The notes under the pieces: generated by a model
The model's input: only the letters and a program-made list of their open reading frames with translations
The model's database searches: none
What the model was told of the DNA's origin: nothing
In this document: one piece after another, positions 25,210-33,829 of the stretch
Position numbering within the stretch: position 1 is the stretch's first letter
Layout of the letters: each line of letters begins with the position of its first letter
Source: Arthrobacter ruber
Lineage (GTDB): Bacteria; Actinomycetota; Actinomycetes; Actinomycetales; Micrococcaceae
Length of the DNA: 64,000 nt
Assembly: GCF_002954225.1 (NCBI RefSeq)
Contig: NZ_PPTH01000018.1
Location: 1-64,000, forward strand
Direction of reading: 5' to 3'
Made by a program: the position numbers and the translations under genes

Positions 25210-26601
25210 ATGGCCGTGACACTGGTGTGGTTCCGCGACGATCTGCGTATCTCCGACAACCCGGCGCTCGCCGCAGCAGCGGACAGCGGGGACGACGTCG
25301 TCGCCTGTTACGTGCTCGACGAGGAGACGGAGGGCATCCGCCCCCTCGGTGGAGCCTCCCGTTGGTGGCTCCACCACTCCCTCGCGGCGCTCGACGCCTC
25401 CCTCGCGGATCTCGGGATCCCCCTCGTCCTGCGCCGGGGGGCCGCGGGCGACGTGGTGCCGGACCTCGTGCGGGAATCCTCCGCCGGGGCCGTGGTCTGG
25501 AACCGCCGCTACGGGTTGGCCGAGCGCACCACGGACGCGGCGCTGAAGGCATCCCTCGCCGAGCAGGGAGTAGAGGCCACCAGCTTCCAGGCGAACCTCA
25601 TGTACGAACCGTGGGAGGTCACCTCGGGATCCGGGGAGGCCTACAAGGTGTTCACCCCCTTCTGGCGGGCCTGTCTGGCCTTCCGCACGCCCCGGGAGCC
25701 CCTCCCGGCTCCGGCCTCCCTCCACGGGCCCGAGCTGGCCTCTGACGACCTCCCGGCGTGGGGGCTGCTCCCCACCGCGCCCGACTGGGCGCAGGGACTG
25801 CGTGAGACGTGGACGCCCGGGGAGACCGGCGCTCATGCCCGCCTCGACGAGTTCCTCGACGGTGCCGCGCACGGGTACAAGGACAGCCGTGACCGGCCGG
25901 CGGTCCACGGCACGAGCAGGCTCTCCCCCCACCTGCGTTTCGGTGAGATCAGCCCGTTCGAGGTGTGGCACGCGGCGCAGGACAGCAAGGACAGTTCCAC
26001 GGCGGAGGACATCCGCGTGTTCGGCTCCGAGCTGGGGTGGCGCGAGTTCAGCTGGCAGCTGCTCTACTTCAACCCCCAGCTCGCCACCGTGAACTACCGC
26101 CCGGAGTTCGACGCCTTCACCTGGGAGAGCTCCACGGAGGCGGAGCTCGAGGCCTGGCAGCGCGGTCGCACCGGCTATCCCCTCATCGACGCCGGGATGC
26201 GCCAGATGTGGGAGATCGGGTGGATGCACAACCGGGTGCGCATGGCCACGGCGTCGTTCCTCATCAAGAACCTCATGATCGACTGGCGCGTGGGCGAGCG
26301 GTTCTTCTGGGACTGCCTCGTCGATGCCGACGCGGCGAGCAATGCCGCGAGCTGGCAGTGGGTCGCGGGGTCGGGCGCGGACGCCAGTCCCTACTTTCGG
26401 ATCTTCAACCCCGTGCTGCAGAGCAAGAAGTTTGACCCCGAGGGAACCTACCTCGTCCGATTCGTGCCGGAACTCGCCGACGCCGAGAACGTGCACGAAC
26501 CGTGGAAGGGCGCGGCCCCGGGCTACCCGGAACGCGTCGTGGACCTCAAGGAGAGCCGCCAGCGCGCCCTCAGCGCGTACAAGGCCCTCTCGGAGGGCTG
26601 A
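25210..26601 (+). CDS. phr: Deoxyribodipyrimidine photolyase (class I cryptochrome/photolyase family)
   Basis: 463 residues. The N-terminal photolyase domain (VWFRDDLRISDNPAL) binds an antenna chromophore. The C-terminal FAD domain has LRFGEISPFEVW, WREFSWQLLYF, the catalytic core GYPLIDAGMRQMWEIGWMHN, RVRMATASFLIKN, and WQWVAGSGADASPYFRIFNP. The enzyme repairs UV-induced pyrimidine dimers using light. Length is normal. It starts the DNA-repair-rich part of the window but is transcribed alone. Confidence 0.95.
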   Translation: MAVTLVWFRDDLRISDNPALAAAADSGDDVVACYVLDEETEGIRPLGGASRWWLHHSLAALDASLADLGIPLVLRRGAAGDVVPDLVRESSAGAVVWNRRYGLAERTTDAALKASLAEQGVEATSFQANLMYEPWEVTSGSGEAYKVFTPFWRACLAFRTPREPLPAPASLHGPELASDDLPAWGLLPTAPDWAQGLRETWTPGETGAHARLDEFLDGAAHGYKDSRDRPAVHGTSRLSPHLRFGEISPFEVWHAAQDSKDSSTAEDIRVFGSELGWREFSWQLLYFNPQLATVNYRPEFDAFTWESSTEAELEAWQRGRTGYPLIDAGMRQMWEIGWMHNRVRMATASFLIKNLMIDWRVGERFFWDCLVDADAASNAASWQWVAGSGADASPYFRIFNPVLQSKKFDPEGTYLVRFVPELADAENVHEPWKGAAPGYPERVVDLKESRQRALSAYKALSEG

Positions 26602-26777
26602 GGCCGGGTTCTCAGGCCCGGGCGCGCCATCCCGCCCACACCGGGCCGTGGACGGGCGCCTGCTGATGGTTCCTCGCCCGATGCGCCTGCCGCGGAGATC
26701 CCAGGAGACGGGCGGTGCCGGTTTCCGGTAGTACCAGGACGCAGGTCCTCCGTGGCGTCTAGGTGCACACAGCAAGA

Positions 26778-26806
26778 AGTCCGGCCCACCAGGGGTGGAC
26801 CGGACT
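26778..26806 (-). terminator. Terminator of the initiator tRNA gene
   Basis: AGTCCGG (26778-26784) pairs with CCGGACT (26800-26806) and CCACC with GGTGG inside, with one internal mismatch. On the minus strand it is followed by TTCTTGC, a weak U-rich tract, shortly after the tRNA 3' end. Confidence 0.65.
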
Positions 26807-26814
26807 CCTCTTCG

Positions 26815-26888
26815 TTGCGGGGACAGGATTTGAACCTGTGACCTCTGGGTTATGAGCCCAGCGAGCTACCGAACTGCTCCACCCCGCG
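26815..26888 (-). tRNA. Initiator tRNA-fMet (anticodon CAU)
   Basis: The minus strand reads CGCGGGGTGGAGCAG from 26888. The anticodon stem-loop is CTGGG-CTCATAA-CCCAG with anticodon CAU, followed by a TTCAAAT T-loop and the acceptor strand CCCCGCA plus discriminator A. Position 1 is C facing A72, the unpaired end that marks initiator tRNA, and the anticodon stem has the three G-C pairs of initiators. 74 nt; CCA is not encoded. A promoter and a terminator flank it, so it is a single-gene unit. Confidence 0.97.
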
Positions 26889-26899
26889 GCGTGTAACTA

Positions 26900-26928
26900 A
26901 CGTTACCGGCCGCGGGGCCCGGAGGCAA
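26900..26928 (-). promoter_or_regulatory. Promoter of the initiator tRNA gene
   Basis: Minus-strand TTGCCT (26928-26923), a 17-nt spacer and TAACGT (26905-26900) lie ~12 nt upstream of the tRNA 5' end. Confidence 0.55.
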
Positions 26929-26955
26929 ATCGGGCAGGAACCCGACCCCCTCCGA

Positions 26956-29900
26956 CTACTGCCCGGCGCCTCCCGAGACGCGTTCCTCGGCGTCCAGGGC
27001 CCGCTGCAGGGCGTCCTGCAGACGGTCCTGCGCTGCGCCGTACGCGGCGAAGTCGCCGGCTGCGAGGGCGGCATTGCCGTCCTGGATCGCCTGGTTCGCA
27101 TCGTCGAGGGCGGTCCGCAGATCGGCCGCGGGATCACCGGTGGTGCCGCCGGGGCTTCCGCCCTCGGACGGCGTCGGCGTGGGTGTCGGCGCGGGGGTCG
27201 CGCCGCCCTCTGCCGGAGGCGTCGCGGGATCCTCGGGCGTCGCGCCGACGTTGTCCTGGTCGCCCGTGGTCGCACCCGAGCTCCCGCCGAAGACCTGGTC
27301 GAGGGCCTCGGCGAGGGTCGGCGCGAACCCGACGTTCTCGCCGAAGCTCACCAGGACCCTCCGCAGGACCGGGAAGGACGAACTGCCCGAGGACTGCACG
27401 TACACCGGCTGGACGTAGGCGATACCGCCGCCGATCGGCAGGGTCAGCAGATTGCCGTTGATGACCTCGGACGCACCCTGACGCAGGAGGTTCAGCTCCT
27501 GGGACACCTCGGTATCCGAGTTGAACAGGTTCTGTGCCTGGCCGGGACCCACCACGGAATCCTGCCCGGAGCTGTCCAGCAGGGTCAGCCGGCCGTAGTC
27601 CTCGCTCTTGACGCCGGGCTCCCCCGTGCCTGCGTCCCCGTTCGCCGAGAGGAATCCGTACAGCACGTTCCTCGGGGTCTGGCCCGTGGGCACGAAGGGG
27701 ATGTAGGGCGTGGTCAGGGAGAAGGCGGCCTCGTCCTGATTGGGCATCTGCAGGGTGAGGTAGAAGGGCGGCTGCCGGTCGGCGGTGCTTGCCGCTGCCC
27801 CCTCGGTGCTCTCCCCGGGATCGGCAGGCACGCTCCACGCCTCGCTGTTGTTGAAGAACTCGTCCGTCGCCGTGACGTGGTACTTGGCGAGCAGCTCGCG
27901 CTGGACCTTGAAGAGGTCCTCCGGGTAGCGCACGTGCGCCATCAGCTCCGCCGACATCTCGCTGTACGGCTGCAGCGACGCGGGATACACGTTCTGCCAG
28001 GCCTTCAGCACCGGGTCCTGGTCGTCCCATGCGTACAGGTCGATCGAACCGTCATAGGCGTCCACGGTGGCCTTCACGGCATTCCGGATGTAGTTGACGC
28101 GCTCGGCGGGCAGCGCCGTCGCGAGACCCTCCGCCGTCTGCGAGTCCTGCGTGGCCTGCTCCAGCTCCTGCTGCTGGGAATAGGGGAAGTTGGCGCTGGT
28201 GGTGTAGCCGTCGATGATCCACTTCACGCGGCCGTCGACGATCGCCGGGTAGCTGTTGCCGTCGAGCGTCAGGTACGGAGCTACCTTCCGCACGCGCTCC
28301 ACCGGGTCCCGGTCGTAGAGGATTTGCGACTCGCTGGTGACCTGGTTCGAGAGCAGCAGGTCCGTGGACTGGAACTTCAGGGCGTAGACGAGCCGGTTGA
28401 AGGCGTTGCCCACGTCGGGACCGCCGTCGCCGCTGAACGTGGTCCGCGAATCCGTCGCGGAGTTCTCGTTCTGCGGACGGTCGATCTCCACGGCGGCTGT
28501 CCCCTCCGGTGCGCCGACCACGGAGTACACCGGGGAGGACTCCCCGAAGTAGATGCGCGGCTCGTAGGAGTCCTCGTCGCCGAGGACGCCGGTCGAGGGG
28601 ATACCCGACTGCAGGAAGGACGGCCGTCCGTCCGGCTGCACTGTGGAGCCTGCAGCCGCCACGACTCCGTAGCCGTGCGTGTAGTAGGCGTGCTCGTTGA
28701 CCCACCCCTCGGGGACACCGTTGGTGTCGAGCTCACGTACCGCGATCACGGTGTCCTGCACCTCGCCGTCGATCTCGTAGCGGTCCACATTGAGGGTCTC
28801 GGGGAACTGGTAGTACTGGCGGAACTGCTGGAGCTGGCTGAACGCGTCGGAGACGAGGTTCGGATCGAGCAGGCGGATGTTGGCCGTGGTCACGGCGTCG
28901 CTGTTCAGGGCACCCGCCTCCGGAGTGGCGACCGGGGAGTAGTTGGCGGTCTCGACGTCGTCGAGCCCGTACGCCTCCCTCGTCAGCGCGATGTTCCTGT
29001 CGATGTACTCACGCTCGCGGCTCAGCTGCGAGGGATCCACCTGGAAGCGCTGGACGATCGACGGGTAGACGCCGCCGGCCAGCAGCGCGGTGATGATCAG
29101 CATCGCCGTACCGATGAGCGGCAGGCGCCAGCGGCCGATGAAGGCCGAGACGACGAACAGGACCGCCACGATGAAGGCGGCCACGGCCAGGATCGCCTTG
29201 GTGGGGATCACGGCGTTGACGTCGGTGTAGAGCGCGCCGGCCCACGTGCCCTGGTTCAACACGGTGTCGAAGCGGTCGAGCAGGTAGTTGATGCCCTGCA
29301 GGACGAGGAAGAGGGCGGCGACGACGGCGATCTGAATCCGTGCGGCCTTCGTGGTGAACAGGCCCTTCTCCTCGAGCCGGATGCCGCCGTACAGATAGTG
29401 CGTGAGGATCGTGGCGATCGCGCTGATGATGACGACGCTGATCAGGAACCCCGTCACGAAGCCCAGGAACGGCAGGGTGAACATGTAGAACGCGTAGTCC
29501 ATGCCGAACTCCGGGTCCTGCCGGTCGAACGGCACCTGGTTGATGAACAGCAGCACCTCCTGCCACTGCGAGGAGGCCGCCGTTCCGGCGAAGGCGCCGA
29601 GCACGACGGGGATGCCGAGCATCAGCAGTCGGCGGATCGGTTCCAGCTGGGCCTGGTAGCGGTTCAGGTTGTCCTGGACGGCGCTGTCGGGCGCATAGAT
29701 CGGCCGGCTGCGGAAGGCGATCCGCAGGCTGGCGAACACGGCCCCGGCCATGACGAGGAACGCGAGGATGAACAGCACGATCCGCGACAGGTTCTCCGTG
29801 ACGAAGACCTCGAGGAACCCGAGCTGGTTGTACCAGAGGACGTCCGCGTAGACCTGGGACAGGTACACGAAGGCGATGACGATCACCGCGACGACGATGA

Positions 29901-29991
29901 TGGTCGGGATCAGCGGGCTGCGACGCCGACTCGTTGCTGCACTTGCTGGGCTCGGGCTACTGCCGAACGGACGGTCTGGTCCGGATGTCAC
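26956..29991 (-). CDS. UPF0182 family large membrane protein
   Basis: 1011 residues, GTG start with GAGG upstream. Seven membrane helices occupy about residues 25-330, starting [21 protein letters not shown] and including [17 protein letters not shown], the UPF0182 signature. A large extracytoplasmic domain follows ([20 protein letters not shown] and [15 protein letters not shown]). A Thr/Pro-rich linker leads to a C-terminal helical segment. The family is widespread in actinobacteria and cyanobacteria, and its function is unknown. It lies next to the YlbL-type protease gene in the same orientation. Confidence 0.93.
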   Translation of the reverse strand: MTSGPDRPFGSSPSPASAATSRRRSPLIPTIIVVAVIVIAFVYLSQVYADVLWYNQLGFLEVFVTENLSRIVLFILAFLVMAGAVFASLRIAFRSRPIYAPDSAVQDNLNRYQAQLEPIRRLLMLGIPVVLGAFAGTAASSQWQEVLLFINQVPFDRQDPEFGMDYAFYMFTLPFLGFVTGFLISVVIISAIATILTHYLYGGIRLEEKGLFTTKAARIQIAVVAALFLVLQGINYLLDRFDTVLNQGTWAGALYTDVNAVIPTKAILAVAAFIVAVLFVVSAFIGRWRLPLIGTAMLIITALLAGGVYPSIVQRFQVDPSQLSREREYIDRNIALTREAYGLDDVETANYSPVATPEAGALNSDAVTTANIRLLDPNLVSDAFSQLQQFRQYYQFPETLNVDRYEIDGEVQDTVIAVRELDTNGVPEGWVNEHAYYTHGYGVVAAAGSTVQPDGRPSFLQSGIPSTGVLGDEDSYEPRIYFGESSPVYSVVGAPEGTAAVEIDRPQNENSATDSRTTFSGDGGPDVGNAFNRLVYALKFQSTDLLLSNQVTSESQILYDRDPVERVRKVAPYLTLDGNSYPAIVDGRVKWIIDGYTTSANFPYSQQQELEQATQDSQTAEGLATALPAERVNYIRNAVKATVDAYDGSIDLYAWDDQDPVLKAWQNVYPASLQPYSEMSAELMAHVRYPEDLFKVQRELLAKYHVTATDEFFNNSEAWSVPADPGESTEGAAASTADRQPPFYLTLQMPNQDEAAFSLTTPYIPFVPTGQTPRNVLYGFLSANGDAGTGEPGVKSEDYGRLTLLDSSGQDSVVGPGQAQNLFNSDTEVSQELNLLRQGASEVINGNLLTLPIGGGIAYVQPVYVQSSGSSSFPVLRRVLVSFGENVGFAPTLAEALDQVFGGSSGATTGDQDNVGATPEDPATPPAEGGATPAPTPTPTPSEGGSPGGTTGDPAADLRTALDDANQAIQDGNAALAAGDFAAYGAAQDRLQDALQRALDAEERVSGGAGQ

Positions 29992-30234
29992 ATCTACCTC
30001 ATCGTTAGCTGCTGCGGGTCACGACGACCGGTGTCCCGCGTCGTGCCCCGGCCCCGACTCGGGCAGACGACAGCGCGCAGTTCCGCCCTTCGTGCTTTCA
30101 TTCTGCCCTGTTCACGCTCGGCCCGACCAATTAGGTTCCCGAGCAGGCTGTGCATGCCGGGGATCGTCACCGAACCGTGTCGTGCAGGCCGCCCGCCGTG
30201 GGGTCCGGCGCCGGGTCCACTCGGTACCGAAGGG

Positions 30235-31329
30235 TCAGCAGGCGGGGAGTCCCTCGGGCCCGTCGCCCGAGCCGAGCACCTCGACGGCGTCCACGGCGTC
30301 GTCGAGCGTCTCCACGCTGACCACGGTCAGGCCGTCGGGGATGTTGCCGGCGACCTCCCCGCAGTTCGCGGCGGGTGCCAGGAAGAACTCCGCCCCGCCG
30401 GCCCTCGCGCCGACGAGCTTCTGGGCGATGCCCCCGATGGGGCCCACGACACCGAGGGAGTCGATGGTCCCCGTCCCGGCGAAGTGGCGTCCTCCGGTGA
30501 GGTCGCCCTCGGTCAGGTTGTCGATGATCCCGAGGGCGAACATCGTTCCCGCCGAGGGTCCCCCGACATTGTCGAGCTGGATGGTCACGTCGAACGGGAA
30601 GTCGAACGTGGAGGCGAGCATGATGCCCAGCTGGTAGTCGCCCTCCGCCGACCGCCGCGGGGTCACCGACACCTCCAGCGGTGCGCCGTCCCGGATGACC
30701 GAGAGGGCGGCGGGCGTTCCGGCGGCGTCGTCGAGCGCTGAGCGGAGGGTCGTGATGTTGCGGACCTCCTGCCCGTCGATCGTGCGCAGGATGTCGCCCT
30801 CCTGCAGGATGCCCTCCGCGGCCGCACCGGGCGCGAGCCTCGCGACCGACAGTTCCTCCGTGAAGTCGATGTCCTGGTGCGCGAGCGCCGCGGCGATCGC
30901 CGTCTCCTGGGACGACGTCATGGCCAGCGCGTTCTGCTCCTGCAGCTCGGAGGACGTCGTCCCCTCCGGATACACCAGCTGCTCGGGCAGGACGTCCTGG
31001 TTCGGGCTCGCCCAGGCGCGAAAGGTGTCGAGGATGTTCACCCGGCCGTTCGGTCCACCGCTCACGTACACCGTGGTGAGGTCGAGCTGGCCCGACGGCC
31101 GGAAGCTCTCGGTTCCCTCCACCTGGATGAGGGGCTGCCCGTCCACCTCACCGATCGTGTTGAACGTGGGCCCCGGGGATTCCAGGACGTAAGGCGACGG
31201 CAGGAGCACCGCCGCGGCGCAGAGGACGAGGGCGAGACCGCCGGAGACCGTCATCGCCCGGAAGCGCGGGTCCCTCGGCCGCGTGGGCTCCTCGGGCGTG
31301 TACGTGTCGACGTGGACGGGCTGCGTCAC
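30235..31329 (-). CDS. YlbL-type membrane protease with PDZ and Lon (S16) domains
   Basis: 364 residues from GTG 31329, with GGAAGAAG upstream. A short cytoplasmic N-terminus is followed by one membrane helix (~27-46) and the conserved LPSPYVLESPGPTFNTIG. A PDZ-like domain contains GAAAEGILQEGDILRTIDGQ. The C-terminal S16 domain has the Ser-Lys dyad: GGPSAGTMFALG near residue 259 and KLVGARAGG near 304. It should cleave membrane or envelope proteins outside the cytoplasm. Divergent from the DUF2342 gene. Confidence 0.9.
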   Translation of the reverse strand: MTQPVHVDTYTPEEPTRPRDPRFRAMTVSGGLALVLCAAAVLLPSPYVLESPGPTFNTIGEVDGQPLIQVEGTESFRPSGQLDLTTVYVSGGPNGRVNILDTFRAWASPNQDVLPEQLVYPEGTTSSELQEQNALAMTSSQETAIAAALAHQDIDFTEELSVARLAPGAAAEGILQEGDILRTIDGQEVRNITTLRSALDDAAGTPAALSVIRDGAPLEVSVTPRRSAEGDYQLGIMLASTFDFPFDVTIQLDNVGGPSAGTMFALGIIDNLTEGDLTGGRHFAGTGTIDSLGVVGPIGGIAQKLVGARAGGAEFFLAPAANCGEVAGNIPDGLTVVSVETLDDAVDAVEVLGSGDGPEGLPAC

Positions 31330-31635
31330 GGTTCTTCTTCCTGTAGGGCGCATGTGGAGGCGTGCCGCGCACGGGCACGGGCGGCACACTCCGGCACCCC
31401 TAGGGTAGACGCTTTCGCTGACACCGCACGGGGCCGTCTGCTGCCGGCGGTGGCCACTGATGCGCGTCCCGGCGGTCACCGGACTCCCACCCCGGGATGG
31501 CTTTGCCCTCAGCGAACGATTCACGCCGCGAAGGACACCGGCGAGGTGTGGCCGGTAGCGTGGGTTGCACAGCCGACAGGGTGGCGCTGCCCCTCTGCCG
31601 GACACGCCAAGCTACTCCCAGGACCGGTGGTACCA
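31330..31635. other. 306-bp divergent intergenic region (YlbL-type / DUF2342)
   Basis: On the minus strand TACCCT at 31407-31402 is a possible -10 for the YlbL-type gene. On the plus strand AGGACA (31532-31537), an 18-nt spacer and TAGCGT (31556-31561) could drive the DUF2342 gene. No credible small gene is seen. Confidence 0.35.
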
Positions 31636-33123
31636 GTGCCCAACCCATCCAATCCCTCGAACGGCGACGACGACACGCCCCAGGATCCGCTGTCCGAGAT
31701 GCTGTCGAAGATGTTCGGTGGCGGGGCCACCGGCTTCGACCCGCAGGAGATCGCGAAGGCGGCAGGCCTGCCCTCCGACCCGGCAGCGATGGCCATGATG
31801 ATGCAGCAGGTCCAGGCGATGTTCAGCGCTCAGAGCGAGGGGCCCGTGAACTGGCAGATGGCCCATGAGCAGGCGCGCCGCGTCGCGGCCTCCGACAACG
31901 ATCCCTCGGTCACGGCCCTGCAGCGGCGCAGCGTCGACGAGTCGCTGAAGCTCGCCGAGATGTGGCTCGACCCGATGACCGACTTCCCGAGCACGGGCCA
32001 GCTGGGGCGCGCCTGGTCGCGCGCCGAGTGGGTCGAGGCCACCATGGCGACGTGGCGGCGCCTCACCGAACCCGTGGCGACGAGTATCGCGAAGGCGCTG
32101 TCGGACGTCATCTCCGAGCAGCTGCCGGACGAGATGAAGTCGATGATGGGCGGCATGGGTCCGGCCTCGATGCTCCAGAACGTCGGCGGTGCGATGTTCG
32201 GCATGCAGCTGGGCCAGGCCGTCGGGGCGCTCTCCAAGGACGTGGTGGGCTCGACCGACATCGGGGTGCCGCTCGCTGACGGACGGATGGCGCTGCTTCC
32301 CGCCAACGTCGCGGCGTTCGGCGCCGGCCTCGACATCCCCGAGCAGGAGGTGCAGCTGTTCCTCGCGGTGCGGGAAGCGGCCCACGTCCGGCTCTTCACG
32401 CACATCCCGTGGCTCACCGGTCACCTGCTGGGCAGCATCGAGCGCTATGCGCGGGGCATCCACATCGACATGGGCAAGATCGAGGAAGCTGCGCGGGAGA
32501 TCGATCCGACCAATCCCGAGAGCCTGCAGGGTGCGCTCTCCCAGGGCGTGTTCATGCCCGAACGGACGCCGGAACAGGACGCCGCGCTCGTGCGGCTCGA
32601 GACGACGCTCGCGCTCGTGGAGGGCTGGGTGGACGAGCTGACAGCGGCGGCTGCGGCGAACCTCCCCTCGGCGGGCGCCCTGCGTGAGATGGTACGGCGG
32701 CGCCGGGCGACGGGTGGGCCCGCTGAACACGCCTTCGCGGCGCTCGTCGGGCTGGAACTGCGGCCGCGCCGGCTCCGCGACGCCGCGGCGCTGTGGTCGC
32801 TGCTCACCGAGGAACGCGGCATCCAGGGACGCGACGCCCTGTGGCAGCACCCGGACCTGCTGCCGACGGCGGAGGACCTCGACGACCCCGCGGGCTTCTC
32901 CGAGCGCCGCAAGCTGATCGAGTCGTCCGACGCCGACGTCGACGCGGCCCTCCAGCGGCTCCTCGCGGGAGGCTTCGAGCAGGATGACGATGCCGCAGCG
33001 GCCGATGGCCCCGATTCGTCCGCAGGTCCCGCGTCGTCGTCGGACCCCGACGGCGAGGCGCCTCCCGCACCCGGGCAGGACCCGGAGACCGGGGAGGACG
33101 CTCCCAGCGCCGACGGCAAGTAG
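31636..33123 (+). CDS. DUF2342 zinc-dependent metalloprotease-like protein
   Basis: About 495 residues from GTG 31636; other GTG codons nearby make the start uncertain. It is a zincin-like DUF2342 protein with helical segments LSEMLSKMFGGG and DEMKSMMGGMGPASM, a central GMQLGQAVGALSKDV, and a putative metal-binding segment EAAHVRLFTHIPWL near residue 250 with ALVEGWVDEL downstream. Family names include F420 biosynthesis-associated protein, which is not an experimental function. The acidic tail is disordered. It is divergent from the YlbL-type gene, an arrangement conserved in mycobacteria as I recall it. Confidence 0.85.
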   Translation: MPNPSNPSNGDDDTPQDPLSEMLSKMFGGGATGFDPQEIAKAAGLPSDPAAMAMMMQQVQAMFSAQSEGPVNWQMAHEQARRVAASDNDPSVTALQRRSVDESLKLAEMWLDPMTDFPSTGQLGRAWSRAEWVEATMATWRRLTEPVATSIAKALSDVISEQLPDEMKSMMGGMGPASMLQNVGGAMFGMQLGQAVGALSKDVVGSTDIGVPLADGRMALLPANVAAFGAGLDIPEQEVQLFLAVREAAHVRLFTHIPWLTGHLLGSIERYARGIHIDMGKIEEAAREIDPTNPESLQGALSQGVFMPERTPEQDAALVRLETTLALVEGWVDELTAAAAANLPSAGALREMVRRRRATGGPAEHAFAALVGLELRPRRLRDAAALWSLLTEERGIQGRDALWQHPDLLPTAEDLDDPAGFSERRKLIESSDADVDAALQRLLAGGFEQDDDAAAADGPDSSAGPASSSDPDGEAPPAPGQDPETGEDAPSADGK

Positions 33124-33134
33124 GCGGACCGCGC

Positions 33135-33174
33135 CGGGTTCGTGGCGTGCCGGGTCCGGCACGCCGCGAACCCG
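33135..33174. terminator. Bidirectional hairpin between DUF2342 and the YgjP-type gene
   Basis: A 17-bp stem, with one G-T pair, is formed by 33135-33151 (ending GGCGTGCC) and 33158-33174 (beginning GGCACGCC), just after the DUF2342 stop in a convergent gap. Confidence 0.6.
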
Positions 33175-33253
33175 CGTGCTGCCGCTCCCGGGTACGGCGG
33201 TTCCGCCCCGCGGGCATGGCGGTCCGTTCCGGGAGGTCACCCGGGCGGTACTC

Positions 33254-33829
33254 CTAGAGCTCGTCCAGGCTGCCCGTCAGGTTCCGGTGGGCCGCGAAGG
33301 CCGCACCCTCAAGGAAGGCCTTAGCCGACTCCGTCCGCGGATACGAGGTGAGCAGGCCCCAGAACACGGCGTTGTGGGACGGCTCGACGAGGTGCGCCAT
33401 CTCGTGCAGGATGACGTAGTCCACCACCCAGTCGGGCATCCCCTGCAGCCTGTGCGACAGGCGGATGGAGCGGTACGCCGGCGTCGCCGAGGCCCACCGG
33501 GACCTCTGGTTGGTCACCCAGCCGATCGTCGCCGGCACTCCCCTGCCGCCGAGGTAGCGGCGTGCGAGCCGCTCGGCGCGCTGCAGCAGCTCCGGGACGG
33601 GTTCGTCGTCGGTGATCGCCGGCGTCTCCAGATACCTGGCCGTCATGCGCTCCACCATCCGCTCCACCCAGTGGCGCTCCTGGCCGGCGGAGAAATGGCC
33701 CGGGATGGAGACCCGGATGACGCCGTCCCGGATGTCGGCGCTGACGGTCCTCTTCCGCCGCGCCGAGCGACGCACCTCCACCGGCAGACGCGGTGCGCCC
33801 ACCCCGGCGGGAGCATCAGGAGTTGTCAC
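33254..33829 (-). CDS. YgjP/M48-type zinc metallopeptidase
   Basis: 191 residues. N-terminal VEVRRSARRKRTVSADI is typical of DUF45/YgjP proteins. WVTNQRSRWASAT and the zinc motif HEMAH (~residue 143), with a third ligand in SHNAVFW, define the active site. Small cytoplasmic peptidases of this kind are widespread and mostly uncharacterised. The start overlaps the end of uvrD2 by 14 bp, so it is co-transcribed with the UvrD2 and NudC genes. Confidence 0.88.
   Translation of the reverse strand: MTTPDAPAGVGAPRLPVEVRRSARRKRTVSADIRDGVIRVSIPGHFSAGQERHWVERMVERMTARYLETPAITDDEPVPELLQRAERLARRYLGGRGVPATIGWVTNQRSRWASATPAYRSIRLSHRLQGMPDWVVDYVILHEMAHLVEPSHNAVFWGLLTSYPRTESAKAFLEGAAFAAHRNLTGSLDEL

Noticed and set aside
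24304-26775. 823-residue open frame antisense to pspA and the photolyase gene
   Set aside because: Spans two well-defined genes and an intergenic terminator, with no recognisable domain.
26956-26990. GCCCG/CGGGC hairpin near 26917-26935 as a terminator of the UPF0182 gene
   Set aside because: Only 5 bp with a 9-nt loop, and it overlaps the -35 of the tRNA promoter.
27877-30741. 954-residue open frame antisense to the UPF0182 gene
   Set aside because: Composition is the reverse-frame shadow of a membrane protein (His/Val/Arg rich), and it crosses the UPF0182 promoter.
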